The notes under the pieces were generated by a model. That model made no database searches. It was not told where the DNA came from and saw only the letters and a list, made by a program, of their open reading frames with translations. From assembly GCA_026985615.1 (NCBI GenBank), contig JALSQD010000025.1, positions 1 through 50,134 on the forward strand: a DNA stretch of 50,134 bases. The letters run 5' to 3'. Both the position numbers and the translations under genes were made by a program. Shown piece by piece: positions 1 to 8,155 of this stretch. Positions within the stretch are counted from its first letter, which is position 1; every line of letters starts with the position of its first letter. This DNA is from Thermaceae bacterium (GTDB lineage: Bacteria; Deinococcota; Deinococci; Deinococcales; Marinithermaceae).

Positions 1-174
<174 letters not shown>

Positions 175-238
175 AAGCCCCAGTCTACAAGGCGCGCGGC
201 GCCCTGGATAGCGCCCCTTCGAGTAGAATGGCCCCTTG

Positions 239-2062
239 ATGACTGGCGTTAAGGCCCCTCTCCAGCAAGCCGTCGCCCAGGCCCTCGAGGCGCTGGGCGT
301 GGACGAACCGCCCCCGATCGAGATCCAGGAAACCCCGCCCAACCAGCCGGGCGACTACGGCACGCCGGTGGCCTTCCGCCTGGCGCGCCTGTTGCGCAAG
401 GCGCCGCCGCAGATCGCCACCGAGCTGGCCGAGAAGATGCACCCGCCCGAGGGCGTCGTGCGGGTGGAGGTCGCGGGGGGGTACGTCAACTTCTTCCTCG
501 ACCCCGCCTGGCTCACCCCCGCCGCCCTCCAGCCGGTGGCGCCCGCACCCAAGCAGGGCGGCAAGGTGCTGGTGGAGCACACCTCGGTCAACCCCAACAA
601 GGAGCTCCACGTGGGGCACCTGCGTAACGTCGCCTTGGGCGACGCCATCGCACGCATCCTCGACTTCGCCGGGCGCCAGGTCGAGGTGCTCAACTACATC
701 GACGACACCGGCCGCCAGTCGGCCGAGAGCCTGTTCGCGCTCGAGCACTACGGCCTGGCCTACGACGGATCCAAGAAGTACGACCACTGGGTGGGCGACG
801 CCTACGTCCGCCTACACCGCGAGATGGAAGACGGGGAAGCAAAAGCCCGGCTGGAGCCGGCCATCCGCGCGGTGCTACACCGGCTTGAGGCCGGCGAGCT
901 GCGCGGCGAGGTCGAGAAACTGCTCGCCGCCCAGCTGGAGACGATGTGGAGCCTGAACGCCGAGTACGACGTGCTCGTCTGGGAGTCCGACATCATGCGC
1001 GAGGGGCTGTTGAAAAAGGCGCTCGAGCTGCTGGAGCAGACGCCCTACACGAGCCGCCCGACCGAGGGCAAGTACGCCGGCGCGCTGGTGATGGACACCT
1101 CGGCCTTCATCGAGGGGATGGAAGACCCCTACCTGGTGCTGCTCCGCTCCGACGGCACCGCCACCTACACTGCCAAGGACATCGCTTTTCAGTTCTGGAA
1201 GATGGGACTGCTCTCGGGGCTGCGCTTCCGGCCCTTCACCCGCCAACCTTCGGGCCGCGAGCTCTACACCAGCCATCCCGAGGGCACGCCCATGCCCTTC
1301 GGCGGGGCGCAGGAGACCATCAACGTCATCGACGTGCGCCAGAGCTATCCGCAGCAGGTACTCAAGGTGGCGCTCGAGGCCGTCGGCCGCCACGACCTGG
1401 CCGAGGGGGCTTACCACCTGGCCTACGAGACCGTGCTGCTCGAGGGTCGGCCGCTCTCGGGCCGCAAGGGGCACACCGTCAGCGTGGACGAGGTGCTCGA
1501 AGAGGCGGTCCGCCGCGCCCGCGCGGTGATCGCCGAGAAGAACCCGGGTCTGGAGAACGCGGACGCAGTGGCTCGCATGGTGGGCATCGGCGCGGTCCGC
1601 TTCGCCATGGTCAAGACCGAGCCGAAAAAGCAGATCGACTTCCGCTGGGAACAGGCGCTCAGCTTCGAGGGCGACGCCGCCCCCTACCTGCAGTACGCCC
1701 ACGCCCGCGCCGCCTCGATTATGCGCAAGGCCGAGGCCGAAGGCCTGGCCAGCGACGAGCCCGACTTTTCCCGGGCGACCCCCTACGAGGTCGAACTGGC
1801 CAAGGCGCTCTTGCGCTTTGAGGAGTCGGTGCAAAAGTCGGCCGAGCTCAAGACGCCGCACGTGCTGGCCCAGTACCTGCTCGACCTCGCCGCCGCCTGG
1901 AACGCCTACTACAACGCCAAGGAGGACGGCAAGCCAGCCACCCCGGTGCTCACCGCCGAAGAGGGCCTGCGCGGCCTGCGGCTGGCGCTGGTGGCTCAGG
2001 TGAAGCGGACGGTGGCCACGGGGCTGGAGCTCCTGGGCATCGCCGCGCCCGAAGCGATGTAA
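239..2062 (+). CDS. argS: Arginyl-tRNA synthetase
   Basis: Class I aminoacyl-tRNA synthetase that charges tRNA-Arg, about 607 residues, normal for the family. The N-terminal Add-1 type domain (about 1-80) is followed by the catalytic core with SVNPNKELHVGHLRN, where HVGH is the HIGH motif. A KMSKS-like loop is seen as SGRKGHTVS, followed by an alpha-helical DALR-type anticodon-binding C-terminus ending near LELLGIAAPEAM. A TAGAAT box at 224-229 lies 6 nt before TTG 236 and 9 nt before ATG 239, so translation could begin at either codon; ATG is preferred here. No Shine-Dalgarno sequence is visible, consistent with a leaderless transcript. Confidence 0.97.
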   Translation: MTGVKAPLQQAVAQALEALGVDEPPPIEIQETPPNQPGDYGTPVAFRLARLLRKAPPQIATELAEKMHPPEGVVRVEVAGGYVNFFLDPAWLTPAALQPVAPAPKQGGKVLVEHTSVNPNKELHVGHLRNVALGDAIARILDFAGRQVEVLNYIDDTGRQSAESLFALEHYGLAYDGSKKYDHWVGDAYVRLHREMEDGEAKARLEPAIRAVLHRLEAGELRGEVEKLLAAQLETMWSLNAEYDVLVWESDIMREGLLKKALELLEQTPYTSRPTEGKYAGALVMDTSAFIEGMEDPYLVLLRSDGTATYTAKDIAFQFWKMGLLSGLRFRPFTRQPSGRELYTSHPEGTPMPFGGAQETINVIDVRQSYPQQVLKVALEAVGRHDLAEGAYHLAYETVLLEGRPLSGRKGHTVSVDEVLEEAVRRARAVIAEKNPGLENADAVARMVGIGAVRFAMVKTEPKKQIDFRWEQALSFEGDAAPYLQYAHARAASIMRKAEAEGLASDEPDFSRATPYEVELAKALLRFEESVQKSAELKTPHVLAQYLLDLAAAWNAYYNAKEDGKPATPVLTAEEGLRGLRLALVAQVKRTVATGLELLGIAAPEAM

Positions 2063-2107
2063 GTTTTTTACGTGCCCTTAAGATGCGCGCCGTATACTGG
2101 TAGACGG

Positions 2108-3178
2108 ATGCGGACATCCCCGGTTCCCCTCCACCTCACACGCGCCCTGGGGCTCGCGCTCTTGCTGGCGCTCCCGGCCATGGCCGAGGTCTCCGGCGCC
2201 GCCGAAGCGGTCCGGGTCGAGGTCATCCGCCGCGCGCTGCCCGCGGTCGTGAAGATCCAGGGCACGCCCACCTACGCCGGCGGCGAGGACGCCGTGTGGG
2301 GCTCGGGCTTCTTCTACTCGAAAGGGCGCATCGTCACCAACTTTCACGTGGTGGACGGGCTCAAGAACCTTACCGTCACCCTCAATGACGGCCGCAGCTA
2401 CCCCGCCGACGTCTTCGCGGTGGACCGCGGCATCGACATCGCCATCCTCGAGGTGCACGGGGCTACCGCCCCGGCCACGCTCACCTTCGCCCCTGAGGAC
2501 GAGGCGCTCCCGGGCCAGACGGCCATCGTGCTGGGCTCACCCTTCGGCAAGCGCAACCTCGTCTCGCTGGGCATCATCTCGGGCCGCGGCCCCTTCGACT
2601 ACGTGGGCCAGCTGGGCGAGGGCGACGTGGGGGTCGAGATTCCCGAGATCCTCTACACCGACGCCCGGGTCGAACCGGGCAACTCGGGCGGCCCCTTACT
2701 CGACGGCCAGGGGCGCGTCATCGGCGTGATCGACGCGGTGCTCGGCGGCGCCAGCGGCATCGGCGGCCTCGGCATCGCCGTGCCTGCCTACCTGGTGGTG
2801 CAGAGCATCCACGACCTCGAGGAGTACGGCGTACCCCAGCGCGGCTGGCTGGGGGCGACGCTGGTGGACCTTACCGAGCTCGACCCGCTGACGCTCCGGC
2901 TCGCCGGGCTGGAAAGTGCCCAGGGCGCCATGGTGGACAAGGTGCTCCCGGGCTCGCCCGCCGAGGCCGCGGGTCTGCAGGGCGCCAAGCGCGACCGCTA
3001 CGGCAAACTGGTCGAGCTGGGCGACGTGATCGTGGCCGTTGGGGGCAAGACGGTCAAGAACCGCTTCGACGTCATTCGTGAGATCGCCCGCCGCCGTCCC
3101 GGCGACGAGGTACAACTCACCATCTGGAGGAGCGGCGAAAAACTCATCGTGACCGTGCGCCTGGCCGCCCGGCGCTAA
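2108..3178 (+). CDS. HtrA/DegP-family serine protease with PDZ domain
   Basis: Secreted or periplasmic trypsin-like protease, 356 residues, presumably in envelope protein quality control. An N-terminal signal peptide runs to about residue 26 (hydrophobic LGLALLLALPAMA). The protease domain has the triad: H80 (TNFHVVDG), D110 (DRGIDIAIL) and S193 (PGNSGGPLLD). One PDZ domain occupies about 245-350 (VDKVLPGSPAEAAGL, GDVIVAVGGKTV). The reading frame is open 36 nt further upstream, but ATG 2108 is chosen because it precedes the signal sequence and lies 9 nt after a TATACT -10 box (2093-2098). It lies 45 nt downstream of argS. Confidence 0.93.
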   Translation: MRTSPVPLHLTRALGLALLLALPAMAEVSGAAEAVRVEVIRRALPAVVKIQGTPTYAGGEDAVWGSGFFYSKGRIVTNFHVVDGLKNLTVTLNDGRSYPADVFAVDRGIDIAILEVHGATAPATLTFAPEDEALPGQTAIVLGSPFGKRNLVSLGIISGRGPFDYVGQLGEGDVGVEIPEILYTDARVEPGNSGGPLLDGQGRVIGVIDAVLGGASGIGGLGIAVPAYLVVQSIHDLEEYGVPQRGWLGATLVDLTELDPLTLRLAGLESAQGAMVDKVLPGSPAEAAGLQGAKRDRYGKLVELGDVIVAVGGKTVKNRFDVIREIARRRPGDEVQLTIWRSGEKLIVTVRLAARR

Positions 3179-3193
3179 CCCCAGGGAGACGAC

Positions 3194-3793
3194 GTGTACA
3201 TCGCCATCGAAGGACCCATCGGGGTCGGAAAAACCACGCTTACCCGCCACCTCGCCCAGGCGCTCGAGGGCGAGGCGCTTTTCGAGGTCGTCGAGGAAAA
3301 CCCCTTCCTACCCCTCTTCTACGAGGATCCGGAACACTACGCCTTCAAGGTGCAGGTCTTCTTCTTGCTCTCGCGCTACAAGCAGCTCGAGCAGCTGGCC
3401 CAGCCCCGGCTCTTCGAGAACGCTGTGATCGCCGACTACCTCTTCGACAAGGACTTCATCTTCGCCTCACTCAACCTCGAAGGGCACGAGTGGGACCTCT
3501 ACCAGGACCTCTACCAGAGCCTGGCTCCGCGCCTGCCGACGCCCGACCTGACCATCTACCTGCGGGCACCGCTCGAGGTGCTGCTGGAGCGCATCCGCCG
3601 GCGCGGTCGCAGCTTCGAGCGCGACATGGACCCGGCCTACCTCGAGCGCCTCACCGAGGCCTACGACCGCCACTTCGCCCGCTTCCGCGGCCGGCTTTGG
3701 ATCTTCGACAACACCGACGTCAACTACGCCGACGACCCCGCCGCCGCCCACTGGGTGACGCGCCAGGTCTTGGCCCGCGCCAGCGTAGACTGA
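3194..3793 (+). CDS. Deoxynucleoside kinase (first of tandem pair)
   Basis: Deoxyadenosine/deoxyguanosine kinase-type salvage enzyme of 199 residues, phosphorylating deoxynucleosides to dNMP. The P-loop is GPIGVGKTTL at the N-terminus, followed by EENPF (substrate-side Glu) and an R-rich lid (ERIRRRGRSFERD). The start is GTG 3194 with a purine-rich ribosome site (AGGGAG) upstream. It lies 15 nt after the protease gene and 8 nt before a paralogous kinase whose first bases are almost identical, pointing to tandem duplication. Substrate preference cannot be read from sequence; paired dAK/dGK heterodimers are known in lactobacilli. Confidence 0.88.
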   Translation: MYIAIEGPIGVGKTTLTRHLAQALEGEALFEVVEENPFLPLFYEDPEHYAFKVQVFFLLSRYKQLEQLAQPRLFENAVIADYLFDKDFIFASLNLEGHEWDLYQDLYQSLAPRLPTPDLTIYLRAPLEVLLERIRRRGRSFERDMDPAYLERLTEAYDRHFARFRGRLWIFDNTDVNYADDPAAAHWVTRQVLARASVD

Positions 3794-3801
3794 GGCTAGT
3801 C

Positions 3802-4428
3802 ATGTACATCGCCATCGCGGGTAACATCGGCTCCGGCAAGTCCACGCTCACCGGCCTCCTGGCCGAGCGCTACCGGCTGCACCCGGTCTACGAGGCGGTC
3901 GAGGAAAACCCCTACCTGGCCGACTTCTACCACGACATGAAGAGCTGGGCCTTCCACTCGCAGGTCTTCTTCCTGGCCAAGCGGCTCGACCAGCACCTGA
4001 GCGAGATCAACCAGCGCCGCCGCGTGGTTCAAGACCGCACCGTCTTCGAGGACGCCCACGTTTTCGCCCGCAACCTCCACCGCACCGGCTACCTTGACGG
4101 GCGCGACTGGGCCACCTACACCGCCCTCTTCCAAGGAGTGGCGCGGGCGTTGCGGCAGCCTGACCTGCTTATCTACATCCACGCGAGCGTGGACACGCTC
4201 AAGGAGCGCATCGCCAAACGCGGGCGCGACTACGAGCGGGCCATTCCCGAGGAATATTTAGCGGCACTGAACCAGCTCTACGAGGAGTGGGTGGGCGGCG
4301 TCAAGGACGTGCCCGTGCTCACCCTGCCCGGCGACGAGCTGGACTTCGTGGAGAACCCCGAGGACCGCCGCTGGGTCTACCAGCAGCTTGAGGTGCGCGG
4401 CCTGCAGCCCTTCGAGCTTTTCGAGTGA
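3802..4428 (+). CDS. Deoxynucleoside kinase (second of tandem pair)
   Basis: A 208-residue paralogue of the preceding kinase. The P-loop is GNIGSGKSTL, followed by EAVEENPYL, a QDRTVFEDAHVFA segment matching the DR(S/T) substrate-binding region, and the lid ERIAKRGRDYERA. The two kinases differ in the P-loop (GPIGVGKT versus GNIGSGKS) and around the substrate pocket, so they probably split purine and pyrimidine, or dA and dG, specificity; that is inference. The gene is followed by murE after a single base, suggesting translational coupling. The frame is open further upstream, but that part overlaps the first kinase and is not coding. Confidence 0.88.
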   Translation: MYIAIAGNIGSGKSTLTGLLAERYRLHPVYEAVEENPYLADFYHDMKSWAFHSQVFFLAKRLDQHLSEINQRRRVVQDRTVFEDAHVFARNLHRTGYLDGRDWATYTALFQGVARALRQPDLLIYIHASVDTLKERIAKRGRDYERAIPEEYLAALNQLYEEWVGGVKDVPVLTLPGDELDFVENPEDRRWVYQQLEVRGLQPFELFE

Positions 4429-4429
4429 G

Positions 4430-5863
4430 ATGACCTTACGAGAGCTTTTCGCCCCTTTCGGCTCCGCAGCCCCGGAGCTGGAGGTTCGCGGCGTGACCCA
4501 CGACTCGCGGCGGGTGGAGCCGGACTACGTCTTCGTGGCCTTGCCGGGCCAGCGCTTCGACGGCCACCGCTTCGTCCCGGACGCCGTGAAACGTGGCGCG
4601 GTGGCGGTGGTTGGCGCGCGGGAGCTCGAGCCCGGGGTCTTCTACCTACGCCTGCCCGAGGCCGGGCTGCGCCCGGCGCTGGCGCGGCTGGCGGCCGATT
4701 TTTACGGCCGCCCTTCCGAAAAACTCTGGGTCGCCGGCGTCACCGGAACCGACGGCAAGACGACCACCACCTTCCTGCTGCACCACCTGCTCGCGGCCAC
4801 CGGCCGGCGAACCGGGATGATCGGAACCGTCGGCTACGACGTCGGTGCAGGGCTCGCCTTCCCCGAAGACCACTTCACTACCCCCGAGGCCCCGGAGGTG
4901 CAGGGGCTGCTGGCGCGGATGGTAGAAGGGGGGCTCACCCACGCGGTGCTCGAGGCCAGCTCCCACGCCCTGGCCCAGCACCGGCTCGACGAGGTGGCCT
5001 TCGACCTGGCCGTTTGGACCCACCTCAGCCCCGAACACCTCGACTTTCACCGCAGCATGGAAGACTACTTCCGCGCCAAGGCGCTGTTGGTCGAACGCGC
5101 TCCGCTGGCCGTGCTCAACACCGCCTGCCCCTACGCCATGCGGCTGGCGGACAGGCCCCACCTCAGCTACGGCCCCGGGGGCGACATCGAACTGCTGGAA
5201 GTAGAAGAACTGGCAGACGGCCTGGACTTCACCTTCAAGAGCCCCACCAGCGAGTACCGGGCCCGCTTGCCCATGCTGGGCCGCTACAACGCCGAAAATG
5301 CCCTGGCAGCCATTGCCGCGGCCCATGCCGCGGGCGTGAGCGTCGCGGACGCCGCGCAGGCGCTGGAAGGCTTTGCCGGCGTGCCCGGGCGGATGCAGGT
5401 GATACAGACCGCGCCCTTCCGCGTGGTGGTCGACTTCGCCCACACCCCCAAGGGGCTGGCGGCCACGCTCTCCGCCCTCCGGCCCACCACCAAGGGGCGG
5501 CTCATCGTCGTCATCGGCTCCGCCGGCGAGCGCGACCCCGACAAGCGCGCGCCGCTGGGCCGGAGGGCGATGGAGCTGGCGGACCTGGCAGTCTTCACCG
5601 AAGAAGACAGCCGCAGCGAGCCGGTGGAAAAAATCCTGGTCGAGATGGCCCGGGGGGCCGAAGAGGCCGGCGGGCGCGAGGGCGAGCGTTTTTGGCTCGA
5701 GCCCGACCGCGAGCGCGCAATCGCCCTAGCCTTCGACCTCGCCCACCCTGGCGACACTGTCGTTCTGGCGGGTAAAGGTCACGAACGCACCCTGGAACGC
5801 GCCACCGAAACCCTGTCCTGGGACGAGGTCGCGCTAGCGCAAAGGCTGCTACGCCAGGGCTGA
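4430..5863 (+). CDS. murE: UDP-N-acetylmuramoyl-dipeptide:amino acid ligase (MurE)
   Basis: Cytoplasmic Mur ligase, 477 residues, that adds the third amino acid to the peptidoglycan stem peptide. Seen: N-terminal UDP-binding domain (VRGVTHDSRRVEPDYVFVAL), ATP P-loop VTGTDGKTTTTF near residue 105, HLSPEHLDFHRSMEDYFRAK with the lysine that is carbamylated in the family, and a C-terminal domain with IVVIGSAGERD. The specificity loop reads FTEEDSRSEP where meso-DAP enzymes have DNPR. Thermus-Deinococcus walls contain L-ornithine at this position, so an ornithine ligase is the likely activity (inference). ATG 4430 follows the kinase stop by one base. Confidence 0.92.
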   Translation: MTLRELFAPFGSAAPELEVRGVTHDSRRVEPDYVFVALPGQRFDGHRFVPDAVKRGAVAVVGARELEPGVFYLRLPEAGLRPALARLAADFYGRPSEKLWVAGVTGTDGKTTTTFLLHHLLAATGRRTGMIGTVGYDVGAGLAFPEDHFTTPEAPEVQGLLARMVEGGLTHAVLEASSHALAQHRLDEVAFDLAVWTHLSPEHLDFHRSMEDYFRAKALLVERAPLAVLNTACPYAMRLADRPHLSYGPGGDIELLEVEELADGLDFTFKSPTSEYRARLPMLGRYNAENALAAIAAAHAAGVSVADAAQALEGFAGVPGRMQVIQTAPFRVVVDFAHTPKGLAATLSALRPTTKGRLIVVIGSAGERDPDKRAPLGRRAMELADLAVFTEEDSRSEPVEKILVEMARGAEEAGGREGERFWLEPDRERAIALAFDLAHPGDTVVLAGKGHERTLERATETLSWDEVALAQRLLRQG

Positions 5864-5914
5864 CCAACCCATCTTGCACCCCTACCCTTCAAGCGCGAGT
5901 AAACTGAAACCTGT

Positions 5915-6667
5915 ATGCAACGAAACGACCTGGTGGCTTGGCTCGACGACTTTTTGAAAATTCACGAATACCCCGACCTCTCGCTCAACGGCCTGCAGGT
6001 CGAGGGCAAGGAGACCGTCGAACGCATCGGCGTGGCCGTGGACGCAGCCCAGGCCACCTTCGACGACGCGGTGGCCGCGGGGGTGGACCTGCTAATCGTC
6101 CACCACGGGCTCTTCTGGGGCAAGCCGCTGGCGATCCGGGGCCACATAAAAAAGCGCATCCAGACCTTGCTGGACGCCGGCATTGGCCTCTACGCCGCCC
6201 ACATCCCCCTCGACGCTCATCCCGAGGTGGGCAACAACGCGGTGCTCGCCCGCGAGCTGGGCATGACCGATCTCGAGCCCTTTGGCAGCTACCAGGGCGT
6301 CAAGATCGGCTTCAAGGGGCGGTTCCCCGTAGGCACGACCCTGCACGACCTCGCCGACCGCCTGGGCCAGCTCACCGGGATGCAAAGCCTGGTGCACCAG
6401 GGCGGGGGCGACCTGGTTGCCAGCGGCGGCATCGTCTCGGGCGGCGCCGCCTGGTCGCTGGTGGAGGCCAGCGAGGAAGGGCTCGACGTCTTCATTACCG
6501 GCGAGCCCAAGCATGAGGTCTTCCACGAGGCCTTCGAGCGACGCATCAACGTGATCTACGCCGGCCACTACGACACCGAGACCTTTGGCGTGAAGGCGCT
6601 GGCGGCGCGGCTGCAAGAGGAGTTCGGGCTCGAGTGGACCTTCTTCGACCGCCCCACCGGACTGTAG
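5915..6667 (+). CDS. NIF3-like dinuclear metal-centre protein
   Basis: Member of the NIF3/YbgI/YqfO family, 250 residues, which forms toroidal hexamers with a di-metal site. The exact reaction is unsettled; GTP cyclohydrolase I type 2 is a common but weakly supported name. Metal ligands are visible as VHHGLFW and AAHIPLDAH near the N-terminus and GHYDTE near the C-terminus. A TAAACT box at 5900-5905 lies 9 nt before ATG 5915, with TTGCAC at 5874-5879 as a possible weak -35. It is separated from tmk by two bases. Confidence 0.9.
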   Translation: MQRNDLVAWLDDFLKIHEYPDLSLNGLQVEGKETVERIGVAVDAAQATFDDAVAAGVDLLIVHHGLFWGKPLAIRGHIKKRIQTLLDAGIGLYAAHIPLDAHPEVGNNAVLARELGMTDLEPFGSYQGVKIGFKGRFPVGTTLHDLADRLGQLTGMQSLVHQGGGDLVASGGIVSGGAAWSLVEASEEGLDVFITGEPKHEVFHEAFERRINVIYAGHYDTETFGVKALAARLQEEFGLEWTFFDRPTGL

Positions 6668-6669
6668 GC

Positions 6670-7290
6670 ATGGGCGAGCCATTGCGCTTCATCACCTTCG
6701 AGGGCCCCGAGGGCGCGGGCAAGACCACCCAGGCCGTGCGCCTTGCCGAGTGGTTGCGGGCGCGCGGCCTGGAGGCAGTGCTCACCCGCGAGCCCGGCGG
6801 CACCGAGCTGGGGCGCGAGGTGCGCCACTGGCTGCTCCACCGCCCCGAAGGGATGAGCGCCCAGGCCGAGTTCTTGCTCTACTCGGCCGACCGCGCCGAG
6901 CACCTGCGCCGGGTGGTGCGCCCGGGGCTGGAGCGGGGCGCTTTCGTGATCAGCGACCGCTTCGTGGACTCTTCCTACGCCTACCAGGGCTACGGGCGCG
7001 GCCTGGACCTGGACTGGCTGCGGGCGGTAAGCCGGGGCATCGTGGGCGAGACCCGGCCCGCGCTCACCGTCTTGCTCGACCTGCCCCCCGAAGAGGGGCT
7101 GGCCCGCCTGCGTGGACGCGACCGGCTGGAGGGCGAACCCGCCGCCTTTCACGCCCAGGTGCGGCAGGGCTACCTGGAGCTTGCCCGGGCCGAGCCGGAG
7201 CGTTTTTTGGTGCTCGACGCCCGGGAGGACCCGGAAAGCCTGGCCGCGCGAATTCGCGAGGAGGTGAGCCGCAGATGGGCGCTCGACTGA
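6670..7290 (+). CDS. tmk: Thymidylate kinase
   Basis: Converts dTMP to dTDP; 206 residues, standard length. Seen: P-loop FEGPEGAGKTTQ (about 10-21), TREPGGTELG (substrate-binding motif), ISDRFVDSSYAYQGYGR (DR motif and thymidine site), and a lid segment LRGRDRLEGE. The start is ATG 6670, two bases after the NIF3 stop; longer in-frame starts run into the NIF3 gene. Its 3' end overlaps the next gene by 16 nt. It is functionally linked to the two deoxynucleoside kinases nearby. Confidence 0.95.
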   Translation: MGEPLRFITFEGPEGAGKTTQAVRLAEWLRARGLEAVLTREPGGTELGREVRHWLLHRPEGMSAQAEFLLYSADRAEHLRRVVRPGLERGAFVISDRFVDSSYAYQGYGRGLDLDWLRAVSRGIVGETRPALTVLLDLPPEEGLARLRGRDRLEGEPAAFHAQVRQGYLELARAEPERFLVLDAREDPESLAARIREEVSRRWALD

Positions 7291-7784
7291 AATGGGCGCT
7301 AACCGCGCTCGCCGTGGCGCTCGCCGCCTACGGCTACTACGCCGGAACCCGCTTGCAGCTGGAGACCACCCCAGCCCCCATGCAACTGCGCCAGCGCGTG
7401 CTCTACGTGACCACCCCGACCAAGACCTACGAGCTCATCGTGGAGGTGGCCGAGACCCCCGAACAGCAGGCCCGCGGCCTGATGTACCGTACTGAGCTGG
7501 CCGAGAACCGCGGGATGGTCTTTCTCTTTCCCCGCGCCACCGACGCGGGCTTTTGGATGAAGAACACCAAGATTCCGCTTTCCATTGCCTTCTTCGACAA
7601 GAACGGGCGGATCGTGCGTATCCTGCAGATGGACCCCTGCACCCTGCCGCCCGAGGAGTCGGACCGCTGCCCCGTCTACGCGCCGGGCACGGCCTACGTG
7701 GGGGCGCTGGAGGTGAACCAGGGCTGGTTCGCCGCCCGTGGGGTGAAGGAGGGCGACTCGATCAGTTTTGGCCCCTGGAAATGA
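7275..7784 (+). CDS. DUF192 family exported/membrane-anchored protein
   Basis: A 169-residue protein with an N-terminal hydrophobic segment (LKWALTALAVALAAYGYY), a likely signal anchor or signal peptide, followed by a DUF192 domain: VEVAETPEQQARGLMYRTEL, GMVFLF, FWMKNTKIPLSIAFFD and a closing VNQGWFAARGVKEGD. These are the conserved blocks of the family, whose function is unknown. Two Cys (DPCTLPPEESDRCPVY) could form a disulfide outside the membrane. ATG 7275 lies inside the end of tmk, so the two are probably co-translated. A long GC palindrome follows the stop directly. Confidence 0.82.
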   Translation: MGARLKWALTALAVALAAYGYYAGTRLQLETTPAPMQLRQRVLYVTTPTKTYELIVEVAETPEQQARGLMYRTELAENRGMVFLFPRATDAGFWMKNTKIPLSIAFFDKNGRIVRILQMDPCTLPPEESDRCPVYAPGTAYVGALEVNQGWFAARGVKEGDSISFGPWK

Positions 7785-7812
7785 GCGCCGGGCGCCCGCG
7801 GGCGCCCGGCGC
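7785..7812. terminator. Perfect 28-nt GC palindrome between convergent genes
   Basis: The 28 bases are fully self-complementary (14+14), begin immediately after the DUF192 stop codon, and lie 15 nt before the stop of the convergent FmdB-like gene. They would form a very stable hairpin on either strand. There is no T-run, so this is either an intrinsic terminator of the U-poor type or an RNA-end stabiliser. Confidence 0.55.
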
Positions 7813-7827
7813 GTGACGGCGCGGCGG

Positions 7828-8082
7828 CTAGTCGGCCGCGGCGCTTTCCTTGCTGCTTTTTTCCTTCGCGTCTTCTTTCTTAGGCGACGCGCCGGCAGAA
7901 TTGCTGGAACGGGAGTCCTTGACGTACCAACCTGAGCCCTTGAAGATCACGCCCACCGGCTGGATGATGCGCTTAACCGGCTCACCCGTTTCGGGGTGAT
8001 GGGTGAGGGGCTCGTCGTGGATGCTCTGCTCCACCTCGAAGTACTCTCCGCTCTCGAGTCCCTTGTAGACGTAGGTCGGCAT
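7828..8082 (-). CDS. FmdB-like regulatory protein lacking the zinc cysteines
   Basis: An 84-residue protein opening MPTYVYKGLESGEYFEVEQ and containing DEPLTHHPETGEPVKRII and IFKGSGWYVKD, the FmdB/putative-regulatory-protein pattern. The family normally carries CxxC...CxxC (YKC..CG and CPECG). Here the equivalent positions are G, S/G, H and T/G, and the protein has no cysteine at all. The C-terminal 25-30 residues are Ser/Lys/Glu-rich and probably disordered. ATG 8082 is preferred over an upstream in-frame start because AGGAGG lies just before it. Its promoter probably uses TTGACA (8129-8124, minus strand) within the inverted repeat. Confidence 0.78.
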   Translation of the reverse strand: MPTYVYKGLESGEYFEVEQSIHDEPLTHHPETGEPVKRIIQPVGVIFKGSGWYVKDSRSSNSAGASPKKEDAKEKSSKESAAAD

Positions 8083-8102
8083 CCTTCCCTCCTGGGTGTA
8101 TT

Positions 8103-8129
8103 TTGACACTCAAAAGGTCTGAGTGTCAA
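8103..8129. promoter_or_regulatory. Perfect 10-bp inverted repeat in divergent promoter region
   Basis: TTGACACTCA (8103-8112), a 7-bp spacer, then TGAGTGTCAA (8120-8129). On the minus strand the repeat supplies a consensus TTGACA -35 for the FmdB-like gene, with CAAAAT 18 bp downstream as a possible -10. On the plus strand the right arm lies about 14 bp before the TAGACT -10 (8144-8149) of the cyclo-ligase gene. A dimeric regulator binding here could control both genes. Confidence 0.6.
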
Positions 8130-8155
8130 TACTCAGGGTGGCGTAGACTGGAGCC

